The notes beneath the pieces are model-generated. The model saw only the letters and a program-made list of their open reading frames with translations. It was not told the origin of the DNA and did no database searches. The position numbers and the translations under genes are program-made. From contig CAJNYU010001987.1 in the NCBI GenBank assembly GCA_905331475.1, positions 62,001 through 126,000 of the forward strand: 64,000 bases of DNA. Reading direction: 5' to 3'. Shown here piece by piece: positions 21,529 through 36,307 of this stretch. How positions within the stretch are numbered: position 1 is the first letter of the stretch; each line of letters opens with the position of its first letter. Source of the DNA: Rotaria socialis. Its lineage: Eukaryota > Rotifera > Eurotatoria > Philodinida > Philodinidae.

Positions 21529-22612
21529 TTGTACTAGTAAAGATTCGAGCTAAGTTCATATTCAGTTGTTTTAATATCAACCATTGCTAACAAAGATAGA
21601 TTTCGTTGATATAAGTACTGACTGAACAAAGCTCGTTTCACCTACTTAATGAATATTATAAAATAATAAACCTAGTCTTCTTTTTTTTCTTCTTATCGTT
21701 CTCTTTCTCCTTGCCTCCCTCTCTCTCTCTCTCTCTCTCTCCCCTTTTATCGAACAAAAATTATATAGAAAGAATAAATAAGCGTTTCATAATGCACGCA
21801 TAGAGATTAAAAACTAATGTCTTTCTTTTTCCTTTTCATTCATTCATTCATTCATTCATTCATACATTAGAAGTTTTATCAGATGAACCATATGTTATCA
21901 TTCAGCCCATATGGAAAAAAAACAAGAATTCCGTTGGTGAAAAAAATCTATCAATCATCCTATTATAAATCAATTCATAATAGAATGTACATATCTCACA
22001 TATGGGTTCATTCAGTTGAGGCACAAACTTCTTCTTTCATGGATCTATGATAGTACAAATCGAGATCTCAATTGCAACGAAAAAGTTCTTTTGTGACAAA
22101 GAACTAAAACAAACCATAGAAAGCAATAGGACGATTGTATTTTCTTTTGATGTGAAAAAAACAGCTGCTATCAGCTGGAGTGAAAAGGAGAGCCCAATGA
22201 ATATTTATTTTTCATGCGTGTATGATCAATAATAGATATTTAGTAGACGCATGTCTGTATGTATATAATATTGACGAGCCATATTGTGCAGTCATTTGTA
22301 ACGATCAACATTTAAATTCGATAATGTTCAAGTGTTGAAAAATTACTTTGACGATTGATAGATGTGAAAATGAATTAGTACGTTTATCAATAAATCATCA
22401 ATTGCTATCCGAAAACGATAACAAAGAAAATGAATATCATGAAAAGTAAACGTTAGTAAGAAACGCATTTGTTTAATGTGAATAACGATCTGTTGTATTA
22501 AGCTAAGTTACTATCAAAGCGAAATAGAGAAAAAAAATACTGAGAAATCAAGAATATATATATATATATATATATGTGTGAAATATCTGACAGATAAAGA
22601 AAATGTTTATTA
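21529..22612. other. Intergenic between insulin-like peptide (5') and ATR (3')
   Basis: Holds simple repeats: a CT tract at 21716-21742, a CATT tract at 21837-21863 and a TA tract at 22555-22576. No gene recognised. Confidence 0.55.
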
Positions 22613-25600
22613 TCACAAATAAGCCGCCCAACCGATGAACATCTGACATAATAATTCATTGCTTGTTGCTTGCTAAAAAACAAGATCAAATAAGAAAAAA
22701 GATCACAGCTTGAAGTAACTTAACATACTTGAATCAAATGATCAACCTGTCCTTCAACTGATAATGGTAATACAACACGTTTTCCTGTTAATTCATCTGT
22801 ACAATAGCCTCGTACACGTTCTAATATATTTCTCACATGTGTTTGGGCCTATTGAAATAAATTCTGCAATACAAAAAAAAAATTTGACACAGATCTTTCA
22901 CCTACCTTCATATTCACAACTTCTCCACCTTCAATTTGTTGTTTTTTCATATTCGCAACTTCTTCTCGTGTTGCTGATTTCCATTCGACTAATGGATCAT
23001 AGATAAATGTTTTCAATACTGATACAAGTAATTCACGTTCATCTCGTATTAAATGTAAAATAATTTCACATGTTTTACGAAATACACCTTCGACACCTAA
23101 AGTACCCATACCATCAACAACATTATGTGTTAAACGAAACGGAACCTTTTCCGGTATTTCAAATGTTAATCCTAATATAAAAACAGATGTAAACTGAGAA
23201 TTTCGGTTTTGAATTATTTTTACCTTTATTAAATAAACAATTGAAATCAACGTGAACGGTTTCACCTGTACATGTATCAATGAGAATATTTTCACAATGT
23301 CGATCACCTAAACCCATTATATAACCAATCATTGACATAACAGCCGTTGAACGAACGAAATTCATTCGACTTATATACCAACGATTCGGATCAGGATAGG
23401 CAGCAAAAAAATATTGATGAAATACAGCTGGTTGATGAAAAGCTAACAGTTTGACGAAATCCTATTGGTTTTTAGAGAAAATAAAGCAATTAAAATTTAT
23501 TTTTACAATAGAGAGCTTTTTTGTGTGTGTGTCATTTTATAGTTTTAAAGATCACGAGTTTTCCTGTTTCCGTTGATTACTATTTGAAATTCGCTGATAG
23601 CGAGATATTCTGTCTCGTCTACAAATTCTAAATTTTATATGCAGTCATAGAGCATATGTCTATGATTCTATATAGATGACTTACATTGAAACGAGCTTCT
23701 TTTGATTTATCTTTACTATTTCCATAAACTTTTATTTCTCGATTGGATACTTCCGAAAAATTTGAACTACGTTGACGATAGAATTTTGTTACTAATGAAC
23801 GAAATGTACATAAATTAGGTAGCCATTCAATTAATCCACAACGTTCATTTATTGGATAAACAGCATAGGTACGAATATTCAATTGACGACGACGTGTTTC
23901 ACTATTCTTTTTTAAACATTTATTAAATAAATGACAAAAATCTAGGCAACGTGAATCAACACGAAGATCATCTTGAGATTTACATAGAAATGGATATAAT
24001 TGTCCATCACTACCACGTATAACAATTTTTTTTGGTCTTTGTAATGATGATAATACGTCAATCGTATCTTCGAAACCTTCGAAAAACGTGTTCAAAGATA
24101 ATGAAAAAAAGTTGATCAATATCAACTTACTATGTATGGTGACAACAGCATCAGGAAATGGTTGATGTCGTGCATCGTAATAATTTTTTGGTGGCATTTT
24201 ATTGATTCCCGTTGTTGTTAATCCAGCTTGTGCAGCTTTTTTATTCGCTGTTCTTCCTAATGCACCTTGTTTATTTACCATAGCTGACAATTTCACTGTT
24301 GATCCTGTAGGAAGATCATTGTTTGTTTGTTGTTGAAGGTGTGCTGATGTTGTCGATAGAGAAAATCTTACTGGTGGTGGTGGTAAACAAACTTGCATTT
24401 GTGATTGAATTGGTATTAGTATAGGACATGCTGATTGATTAGCATAGTAACGTTTGAACGATTTAAAATGTGCGGATAAACTTATCTTATTTTGTCCATA
24501 GGCAACAGCATGCATACATAATGTATCAAGTTGTTTGATGAGTATTGTGGCTTCAACGACAAAATCATGTAAGCCAGGCTCAATATTTGAAGCTTCATTC
24601 CAAATAGCAATACAACGATCACGTCGCATACTATTCGATGAACCATACAAATTAATCATCATCCATAATGTTTGTTGAGGAAAAGCAGCAAATACTTGTG
24701 TTATTATTGCATTTAAAGCTTTCGATGTCATATCTTCACTATGACATATACGTGAAACCATATAGGGAAAAGCAGCTAGAAATAGATAAGGTGGTATACG
24801 TGTCGTCCATGATGAAACTTCACGAGTGATTTCAGACAATTTTGCATGGCCATGTTGTTTAATTTGTGCAGCATCAGGTAAATTAGTTGTTGGAGCTGTT
24901 GATGGTTGTTGCTTGCGTGTGGTTGCTGTTGGTGCTGGAACAGGTTTAATGAACGGTGCAAGATCAGAGGCAAAATCAAGCCACATCGTTAATAAACGTG
25001 TTAATGATTGATAAATAAAATCACAGCCATATTTCAGTGAACGACAATAGGTATTGACAGCTAAACGAATATATTCCATCATACGTAATTTATTTTCTAA
25101 CGAAAGTCCTGTAGACGATAGAAAATTATTTGTTGTTGTTGTTGAATTAGAATTTGATGATGTTGGATCAGATTCGATACACGATGAAAGTAATGTATCG
25201 TAAAATTGTGCTAAATAAAAATGTGTTTCTTCCCAATGTGGCGCTGCTTCTTGAGATTGTTTATACATTTCAAAAACAGCTTCATGAGGAGAATTTTGTT
25301 CACTATAACGAGCTAATAATAACCATACTTGTGCTTTCAAATCAGCTGAAACTGAAAACAAAGAGAAAAATCACATTCTAATTTCTTGAAGATGATGTTC
25401 AAACTAGCGTAGAATTAAGAGAATAGGAATATATTGATTTCTTAAGCATCATTTGGCGAAGGGCTCGTTTAGTAAATAACTAGAACTGACTATTTTAGTT
25501 CAAAGTGAAGATTCGACATTTATGACGTTAAGCATCAAATTATCTCCAAAACAAAACAGAATTGCTTTTAAAACCACGGCATAGAAGGAAGCATTGGACC

Positions 25601-28600
25601 TCTATAAACAAAAGTGGCATCAAAATTCTTAGATTGAATTATGAATAACAGTGCAAAATATTTCACAAGAGAAGTCTGCGTCATCGAACTTTAAAATCGA
25701 ACCTTGTAATCGATTTTCATTAAGATTTCCTTCATTGATTGTCTTTGATTCCAGTAATTCAATTTTCTTCTGTTTTAAACTCATAATAGCTCGATCTTTT
25801 TCTCCTTTATCCCACATCCATTGTGCACGTTCAATTGCTACTTCAATTGGATGTGATTGATTTGCTTTCATTAAAGATCCAATAGCTGCCAATGAATTAT
25901 TTTGTGCACGTGCTATACGAGCACTATGTAGCCAGCATTCACCAATTTCTAATGCATGCTGTTTACTATGATCGATATCATCCAACAGAAGAAGAGTCCG
26001 TCGTAATGCTAATGATGGCTCAATAAATTTACTATTTGGTGGTAATAAAGCGTGTCGTTGTGACCATACATCATCAATACTATCATTATCAATAATCATA
26101 ATCGAATGATCGTTGTGAAAGATATTTTTTACAATATAATATTCAAGATCTTTGAGGAGATGTAATTTAGCTAGATAATCGTATGCACGTTGATATGAGC
26201 CAACTTCCATACTAGCTGCTGATATGGGTCCCATTAATGAATTTAATGCTAGACGAAATTCAGAATAGAATTCTTCTCGGTTTTGTTTTTTGGCTTGACA
26301 TAAAATTTTGCCGACGTATTCTTCGAATTGTTTTGAAACATTTAAATCATGTAAAATATTCATTTTTGAACTTTCATTTCGTTGTTCATTGTGACTTAAA
26401 TCAATATTTTCTTTTTGATGAGAACAGAATTTTTCTAATAAATTCCATTTTGATAATTTCCATGCCGCTTCAATACGTAAAGGATTTAACATATTCGTCC
26501 ATGTTGGATATTGAACAATAATGCCAGTTGCTTGATCAATTGTATGTTGAAATTGTTGTTGAGTTAATAAATTATTTAAATAACCTAAATATAAATGTAG
26601 ATTTGCTTGATTTAATTCGTTCATTTCGAGGACGTTTTCATATGCAACAATAGCTTCATCAATTTGTCCAGTTAATTCATAGGATAAAATTTCTTCGTAC
26701 ATATCTGTTCGCGTATGATCGGATTGTTTTGGCTTCATATCGCGTATAGCGATTATACCATAAGCAGAATCTTGATCATTTAAACGATGAAATAATTTTA
26801 AAAGAAATTCACTATTGTGTGTAATATTGATTTGCTGTTCAATTGATGAATACATTTCAAAATGGCGATAGGCACGTGTATAATGATCATATTTGAATGC
26901 AATACGAGCCAGTGAAAGATCAGTATGTAGCAAACGGATATAGTCACGTATTCGTGTTATGCCTAAATTATTCCAAGTACCATCATGAATATTTAATGGG
27001 TCAGGATTTAATTGCTGAGGAACTTGCTGTTGCTGTGCAAGCTGTGCAGGCTGTCGTTTACGTTGATTTACTTGTTTCGCTTGTTCATTTGGATCTATAT
27101 TGTTTAATGATGAGAATAGAAGAAGGAAATCGATTAACGTAAATATGCTTTGACCAATTTGATGGAGAACATCAGACGACGGATTTATTTCATTGGTGTC
27201 ATATTGATTACTATAGAAAATTAATGCTTTAATTTCTCTATCTAATACATCTTGACCAAGATTTTCACCAATTAAATGAAGTATTACATAGGGCAATAAA
27301 AATGAGCCAATAGAGCTATTAAAAAAAAAGAAAAGGAAACTTTGTAATGACCATTTTAAATTGTTACATATTCAAATACGAATTATAAATAAAGAATTTT
27401 CTTTATGTAATTCAAAAATCAGAGAGAAAATTGCTCAGCAGAACCCCTGTATAGAACCCAATATAATTTGCATTGCTAATCGTGCGAGACACTTTGAGGT
27501 ACATTTATTCATCATCTACAAAAAAAATGGAATACGGAAGTCATTTCTATATTAGCAGAGAAAATAATTGTGGTGCCCCGACGACTGTGTCAGAAGCGCG
27601 AATTTGTTGTATCCCATTTTCTTCAACACTGTTATGATATGAAATTTCATCGTGTAACAAAATGCAGAGATTCTGCATTTTAAACATTGACGTTAACTAT
27701 CTCAATGACGGTATACATCGATACCAATTCCATATAAAAATTTCGCTCAAATAAAACTGCAAAACTCTTAAGTTTTGTTTTTAAAATTTTTCGATCCAAT
27801 CAACGAATTGATACAATGTTGAGTTTGACACTTTTGTAATTAGTATCTGCTTAAACTGACCTATTAAATCGAACAGCAAATAAACAAGAATGAAATAAAT
27901 GATAATAATTATTATTTGGTAAATGTTGAATTAAATAAGGTACATATTGTGTTAACCATTGTTCGTATGTTTTTACAGTTAACTGTTTTAAAATTGCTTC
28001 TTGTGATCGACTCGTCTTTAAATTTGTTTCATCGGTTAAAACATACTTTGATGTACGTAACGGTTTAAATAAATCTTGTTGTTCTTGATTTAATTTTGCC
28101 CATAATTCTTGATTAACTTTAACTTTTTCATTATCATCCGATAGATTTAAATTATAAAATTTCAAACATTCTTGTATTGCATAGGATATTGTATCTTGTT
28201 GTCGTACTTGATCAGCAGCAAGAAAAGCTCGTGTTAATTCAGCGAATAATTCTAATGCAAATTCTTGTGAATATAACTTAAAATAGCAACGTTTTAAATC
28301 ATCAGTATTAATTTCGGAATTCGAATTCGATAATAAACGATTAATTAATGATGTTGATGTTGCTATTTTCGAATACAATTTACGAAATTCTATTCGTCCA
28401 GGATCAATAGCTCCAATTTCTCCAAGAGAATTAATCGCAATAAAACGTATATTCTGATTTGTATCATTACACCGTTCAAGCAATGTTAATATAAGACGAG
28501 TTATTATTGGCGGAACGGTATCACGTGATAAACACATCTGTAACAAATATGGACGATTAGTTTTTAATAGATTTTCTAAGCTATTTAATGCATGTAAACG

Positions 28601-31600
28601 TATATCGACCATGTCAAAGTTTAGCAGTGTGATAAGACGTTGAAATTTATTTTCTAATAATGTACGTTCATCGTTTTTAACTTTGGTTTGATTATCAGTA
28701 ACTTCTGTTGTATGCAGTTTTTTACATTTATTTAACTTAGTTCGAATGTTGTCCATTTGATTTAATTGTGGAATAAGCAATAAATCGTCAGCGATAGCAG
28801 CTATTTGACTATTTGAAATATTACTCAACATAAGGAGTACTAGTTCTTCAAAATGTTCAAAATTAATTTCATGAAATGGTAATAATGATGCAATCAGTTG
28901 TAACATCATTGACGAAAGAATGTCAACATTCGTACTGAGATGGTGAATGAATTGTTTCCAAAGATTAAATACTATTAAACTTAATTCAGACGAACATTGA
29001 AGAGCGAGACGAAGCGACCGAAGAAGTTTTACACGTGTTGCAACGATTTGAGATGGTTCTAGGGAAGACAGAAAAACAAGTCAAAACATTGAGTAAATTT
29101 TGACCTATCCAGAAGGTTCAATTTTTGTATTTTGTGCGATAGTGGAAAGGTATTTTCCTATGAAAATGTCAATCCAACTGATCATGACTCATACGTTCAG
29201 GGAGTATAAGAGCTTAAAATTAGATTGTTCTTGGCTGGAGTTACTCATAATTGCAGGGTAGACTTTAAGTTATTGTATCTACGTTAATTTCAAAACATAA
29301 GTTACCCGAAATGCCAGTCTATTCTTCTTTTCTCTTGTAATCTATTGATGAAAATTATTCGATTCATCGATATCAAAGCTTTCGATGAGACTAATAGACT
29401 TGTTTTCTTTAACATTCAGTTCTATTTATGGGTCCAAAAATTTAACGAGTCTCTCTCTGTCAAGTGTTAAAGCTATTTTTCACGGACTATGACTTACCCA
29501 TAATTTTCAATACTTCTGTTAAACTTAATAGTACTCGTTTTTTCGAATGTAACGGTGTACTATTCGATAATAATTCGGTTTCAAAATCACATAAAATTCC
29601 TAATAATTTCGATTGCAATGCCTTATTAACATGTTCTACTTTGACAACATTTGAATAATCTTTTTCTACTGTCAACAATATTCCATCTAATATACCGACA
29701 GCCATCTGTAAACCTTTCATAACATGTTCCGGATGTGTACTAATGTAAAGTAACAATTTACTAAATATAGGTGGGCCACCAAAACGAAAAACAGCAGCTA
29801 AATCAGCACCAGCTTCTTGTTCAATAAATTCATTAACTTCATAAACACGACTAATCGCATAATCTCCATTGGGATTTTGACTATTTTCCAGTCGTACATG
29901 TCTCCATACATGTGAATAAATAGCTGGAAATGCATCGAAAATAACTTTTTTCTTCGACATTTTTACAGCTGTTCGAATATGTTGCACAACTCGACTTGCA
30001 TTTAATGAACGTTCCTCGACAATCCACGGTAATAAATCAGGTAGAATACGTTTTAAATATGTATTAAACGAACTTCCATTTTGTTGCATCATACTAAATA
30101 ATAAATGCAAATGACGTAGACAAATATCCGATGGTTGTTCAGAATTCAGTAATAATGATTGTGCTATAAGACGATATAAACTATCTGTATGTTGTTGTAC
30201 AATAGATGTTAAATCAATTTTTTCATTCATCGTTACAAGATTTTTATTTTTAGTTAATTTAATATTATTATTGTGATTTTGTAAATATTCATCTTTGGCT
30301 ATGTTCATTAATTCGATTTGTGATGTATGTTGAAATGATGTTGCTAAACCATTGATTAAAATAAATAGAACAAAAACAAATATATCTTCGTTGCATGTAC
30401 GACGAGCAATTAAACCGCATAGATGTATTAAACGACTGTAATCATCATCGTGATGATTTGTTGTTTGTCGAATAGCATCGTTATTTAATTGTGTTAATGT
30501 ATCGAATAGAAATTGATCAAGATTATCATTGACTGAATTTTCCCATTGCCGATTATGAGAAATTAAAATGGTCTTAAATAGATATGGCATGATAGACAAT
30601 AGACATAGGCGTTCTTGATTATTTTGATTGAGATAAGTATTAAATAGATGTTTCAATTGAAGAAAATTTTCATCATGATCATTGGCAGGGCGAATAAACG
30701 ATGGATGAGAATCGAACGTTTGAAAAAATTCAACGAGACCAACATAATTACATGGAATTGATGTTTGAGTAAATAAATAAAATATGGGAAGTATATTTGA
30801 TAGAGAAAATGATGTTGAATTCGTACAAGTTGTTGATGATCGACTACGAATGTAAACATTGTTTTCGAGTGATGAACATGATGTACAAAGAAGTTCGAAT
30901 GAATCGATAATTGATTGATTAAAATGATTGTGAATCTAAAGAATATTGAATTCTAGATGAATGCTCCACTAAATCTATGCAAGTAAAACATTCATAACTC
31001 TAGCAATTGGTTTCTCATGTGGATGTGGGAAAAGTAATGTTTTGAAATTCTTGATTTCCTGAATGTTATCAAAGACTATCGATTGCAGTGATCGTCATAC
31101 ATTAATAACAGTTCATTCTAATCTATTCATGACGCATTTAATGTATTTCCGAAGGATTACATAAGAAGAAATATGCCTGAAAATAAATAGTGTACAACAA
31201 TTTCTATGTGACTATTTTCGTATGTTTAAGCACTCGCATGACTGATGTAACTCGGAGTTTCATGCTACACGTTTCTGTTGGCATTACTTTAATTTTAACA
31301 GTATTTGCATTAATATCAAATAAACATCGATGCATACGCCAAACATTCATCACTATCGGTTTAAATCGATCATCAATATCTTTAGAACAGTATTTCGTAT
31401 AAAATGTTGGCAGAAACGATGTTGTTTGTAAATTATATTGCATGAATGGTAATACTTTGAGTGCCATTAATTGTGTATTCGTATCCTTGTCATTAAGGCA
31501 CGAAGAAAATATATGAAGGCGAAGTCTAGGATAAAATTGTGCATCAAATAATGCTAAACATTTTAAAGATATTAATCGATCATGTTGATTGAATTTCGAT

Positions 31601-34600
31601 TGAAACGTTTGAGCAAGCTGTTTAGTTATTTTACATGTGTTTGTTGTCGGTTGAAAATCGTGCCAGTCAGTAAGAGACGACAACCAAGAGAGACATAATA
31701 TCGATAGTGTATCTTCACGTAAACGTATATCTAACTCATCTAAACAGATTCAAATTTTATTTATTGTAAGCAATGCCAAAATAAAGCGAATGCAAGTAAC
31801 TATTGACCTAAGATTTTCGGCATTAAAAACGTGAACGGGAACGAATATGAGAATCGATCATACATATTTTCGATAAAGATTTCGACGAGTCTCTGCAGAT
31901 CGAAGCAACATACCTAATTTTTGAACTTACGTCGTCAACATATGAAGAATTCTAGTGAATTTCAATCACTTTTAGGTCAAATCAGCACTGAAGTAGGTGT
32001 ATTGAACTGCTTGAGTCCTGATCGAATTTTATACAAGCAAAGGTCAGAAATTTGAAATCACGTTTCTTTCAAGAACACATAAATGGAAAGGAGATGTTGC
32101 TGATATTCGACAATCATATTTTACATTAAAAGTATTTGAACGCAGAAGTTCACATTTTTAAAATCTACGAAAATTTAGTTACCCCAATATGCAGCATTTA
32201 CTGAAAATTCTCACGAATACAACGGGCTCTCTGTTCTTCAAATATTCTCTCATAATCATTCATATTATTCTCCTGCATAGAAATACATACCAGAGATATA
32301 AATTGATGTTGCAACTATTGTAGCTAAAACGTATTCATAAGCAATAGAAAATAATCCAACAGTAACACTATTAACAAGATAAACCAGTGTACTGACGAGA
32401 TAACCATAAATCGAACTGATTTCATCGATAGTTAACCAAGATAAATAAAAATCATTTTCTTCTATGGATCCTAATTTAATCTGACGTACTTGACATCCGA
32501 TATATGCTTGGCAAACAGACGTTATTAAAAAATAAACATTAAAAATACGTTGCAAAGCATCCTATTTTAATTCAATAAATTCCTTAGATTATTATAGAAC
32601 AAAAGAAAAACAAATCAAACCTCTTCATTATTGAATGCACTTTTTTCAAGTGCCATTTTCAAATGTTGCCATATAGTTTTTAACAATCGTATTCGTCGTA
32701 TACTAATTTAAATGATAAAACATAAGATAGTTTTTAATTATTCAATTTCAGAGCTAAAACATTTTTTTAATATTCAAAGTACGCATTCACGCATCGACGA
32801 CCGATCTTCGTGAGAGGAAATTACAAATAATATCAGCTAGGACATGTATCCGAATTTGTAAGGCTCTTCTTATGGATACTTCAAACTGTTGAAAAACGTG
32901 TATTCCTCATAGGGCTACTAAATTTTATTTTTGAACATACCGAAATGGTACTTGCGAATTTCGACTTTTTTCTTGTATCAACCAAATAATAACTTTTCCT
33001 AATGCATGATTCAAATACTAAAAAAAAAACAATAATAATAATTAAATCAAGAAATGAAAAAAATCCAAGGAATGTTTACTTTTGCTAATAGACATTCATC
33101 AATGTTTGCCAATAAATGTTCAACTATTTCAAATGCATGTATAACTAATAATGAGCTAGTGCCAATATCTTGTTGTCCACATTCAAATAAAATTGATAAC
33201 CATATACAAAATTGTTCTAGATAAATTTCTGTTTGAACTTCACCAAAATATCTTAATGGCCTATTATTCATGTGAAATTCAACATCTGCTTTACTTGCTA
33301 TACTGACATGAATGAGTAAATCTTTTAAACGAGGTATAACAAAGCCAATATGTTCAGCAAAAAACACGATTGCTTCATCGTGATTTTGACATACGGTTTT
33401 AAGAAAATGAGAAAAATCATTTTCCAACTGAACAGAATGTCTAAAATGGAAAAAAACATAGTTTTTCAGGAGTTTTCAGGCAATGGTGCAGTAGAAAAAA
33501 AATGTACAGTTTCACAATAAATCATTTTGGATTGATAGGGAAAAATTTTATCAAAACTTCAAAATTACTGATTCCGTTCCAATTTTTTTATTTACTCATC
33601 AAAATGATAGTTTTACATTCTAGGGAATAGATTCTCTGAAATTCGAAAGGCTTCCGAGGCACTATTACAAGGTCAATGATCGGAAACATTCGAACTGCAA
33701 TTTAACTCTAAAGCACGCCTACGACTATTAGCTTCTTTCTCGGATAAGGACGAACATGCATTTATATTTCTCAAGACTAGCTATTGTTTCATGCATGTCT
33801 AGAAAATAGGGCGACAATAGAAATCTGATTCGAAAAAGAAACAAGGAAATTTACTTTGGTTCTGTATGAATAAAATTCATAATTGATAAAAGAATATCTG
33901 AGCTTGAAAAATGAACATAGGGTTTTAAATCACCAATCAATAATCCCAATGAACGATTTTGAATAAAATTTGAAAAAAATGAAAATGTGGCCTATATGAA
34001 AAAAAAATGAAAACATTATTTGTTTAAAGTGAGAATAGTTGAATTTCATAGACAAACCGATTTCACATGTATATCAGCAGTACGTAACAATTCACATAAT
34101 GTTCCAATTAAAGTCGAAATTGTTTGCCGATCAAGTAATGTCGACAATGTACTCGACAAATGTCGAAGTACTGCACTGTTAAATAGAAAGTATTTAGTTA
34201 ATCAAATTTCTCTCTATGAAATATTATTTACATAAGATTTATTTGAAAGCTACTAATATCATCGGAACAGTTAAATTCAATAACACATCGTTCTATGGTA
34301 ACATTTGTTGAAAATGATGAAGCAACTTGCTCAGGTACAAGAAAACGATGAAGTTGTTTCGGTTGATGAATTTCTTCTTCGATAAATTCAATATCATATT
34401 TGATTGTATCTATTTTTTTAATTAAATTTATTTGAAAAGAAAAAAATCCGATAAACAAACCATTTAGAGTATCGATCAGTTCATTGGTAAATATTCGAAA
34501 GAGAACAGGCCAACGTAGTGATAATTCACCATAGAGATTCGCCAGTACAGCAATCGTATTTTCCTGTATTGAAGTGAATTTTTTTGATGATAGTGTCCAA

Positions 34601-34956
34601 ACAAGTAATGAGACTATATAAACGTCGAAATCTAAATTTAAACATACAACAATATTAACAAACAAAGAGAATTTCGACAAAATTATACAATAAGAATTTG
34701 TTATTCGAATATCTTCAAGTGTCTGTTGTTTATCAGCATCTGTAACGAATACACTCGGTGTATTGATAACAATTTGATTGATTGAATTGAAAAATTTTTC
34801 TTGTTGAACATCGGTTACTCGAGTAAGACTTCGAAAAAAGGATGATAAAAAATGGCACATTGTATTACGGCCAAAGTCCACATTATCAGTCGATGGGACA
34901 GAATTAGACGAGCTGAAAGAAAAAAAGTAAGTAAAATCACGTGCAAAATCAATCAT
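22613..34956 (-). CDS. ATR: ATR checkpoint serine/threonine kinase (PIKK)
   Basis: Large multi-exon gene read minus. N-terminal HEAT-type exons lie at about 34.9-31.2 kb. They are followed by UME-like and FAT regions (MKGLQMAVGILDG; ALNSLENLL; IRFIAINSLGEIGAIDPGR; GSYQRAYDYLAKLH; EPSLALRRTLLLLDD). The kinase domain runs from KKIVIRGSDGQLYPFLCK through GLGDRHCENILID, then VHVDFNCLFNKG and VPFRLTHNVVDGMG. A PRD segment and a FATC end (NELLCQMFIGWAAYL) are encoded in the last exon, 22613-22672; the previous exon's donor is GTATG just below 22729. The catalytic Asp of GDRH and the metal-binding Asp of DFN are present. ATR senses RPA-coated single-stranded DNA with ATRIP and phosphorylates CHK1 at stalled forks. 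The N-terminal start at 34956 is the least certain part. No break was seen. Confidence 0.92.
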
Positions 34957-36307
34957 ACTACTATTGCCGATGTCAACATGTAACGCAAATCGAGTCCTTC
35001 TTGTTATGAGTCATATCGAAAATTCTGCTATAACCAATTTGGTCTGTTGTCACTCGAGATGTCAATCAAACATTTCTGAAATAAATGCTACAATCAACTA
35101 TGAACGTCAATCTTAATAGTCTGTAGGGAAAACGTTTTTTTGTTTTATCAAAATCATTGAAATCAATCGATCGAATATGAATTTAAGATATTTGACTAAT
35201 TGAAGTCGACTGGTAGCGTCTAGTTTTTGTTTTCAATAGGATCGTATGTCACAAAGATGTTCCTACATAACCTATTTTGACTAAATATTTTCAAAGATGT
35301 AATTAGCATCGAAAACATCTGAGAGAGAAGTTTGCGCTAAAAACCTGACCAACGTAATCATTCAAAAGTCAGAGTGAATTTTATTCGCGATACATTTCCG
35401 GTTCAAATAGCAATGTTTCAATCTATTTCATTTGCTACGTACATCGTATTTTCCTGCAATAAAGTAATTATATAGTATAGAATGCGCATTGAAGTAGAAC
35501 TACTTTTAATGTTGATACCCATCGAACCATCTCGAAAATCTCTCTTTAAATCATCTTCATATCAGTCTTGATTTCCTACCATAGATACTTTTTTTCTCAT
35601 CGCGAATTCTATCACATTTGAAATTCATGCAAAATCCCTTTTTAAATGTTTTATGTCAAATGATGTGTGTACAACGCTGAGTTTTTTTTTTCATTTCGTG
35701 TTTTTAACCGATCGGTTTTATTTCTCAATTACACGTACTTGTTGTTTGCATTGATTTCCGCTGTTGCCATATTTATCCAACAGGGGGGGAATTGATTTCT
35801 AAAGCAAAAAACAAAAGCATCTATGTTCACCATTTATCTTCTCTGTGGTTTTACGAGTTTTTTTTAAATTGTATCCTGTAAAACAAAGAGATTTCTTTTT
35901 TTCCTTGTGAAAAAATGTTTTTTTTTCTTAAGTACTAATCGAGTTCGAAAATACACATGGAACGAATACATACAGACACACACATCCACAACAAACGAAC
36001 GAAAAAGAAAAACAATAGAGACAAGATACGAAGAACACAAACATCTTTTCTTTGCAACAAACAAAAAAGAGAATAATCATCGAACTTTTATATATGAACA
36101 AATGTTTCTTTTGTTTTTTTTAACTTGGAAGAGAATGTTCCATGACAATCATATTGATCGTAATCCAAATACATAGTATTCTTTTTTTTCTCTCTCTATT
36201 CCAAATTAAATGGACTCAAGAAAACAAAAACGTATCAATCTATATTTATATATTTATATCTATCTATATATATATATATATATATGCATAAATAATGTGT
36301 GAACGAA
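34957..36307. other. Intergenic between ATR (5') and Fos-like gene (3')
   Basis: Contains the ATR upstream region and a TA microsatellite at about 36258-36285. No gene recognised. Confidence 0.55.

Noticed and set aside
32265..32555. A 96-aa frame with hydrophobic segments as a separate membrane protein gene
   Set aside because: It lies between ATR HEAT exons on the same strand, and an in-frame upstream piece (32570-32700) splices to it; more likely helical-repeat coding of ATR.
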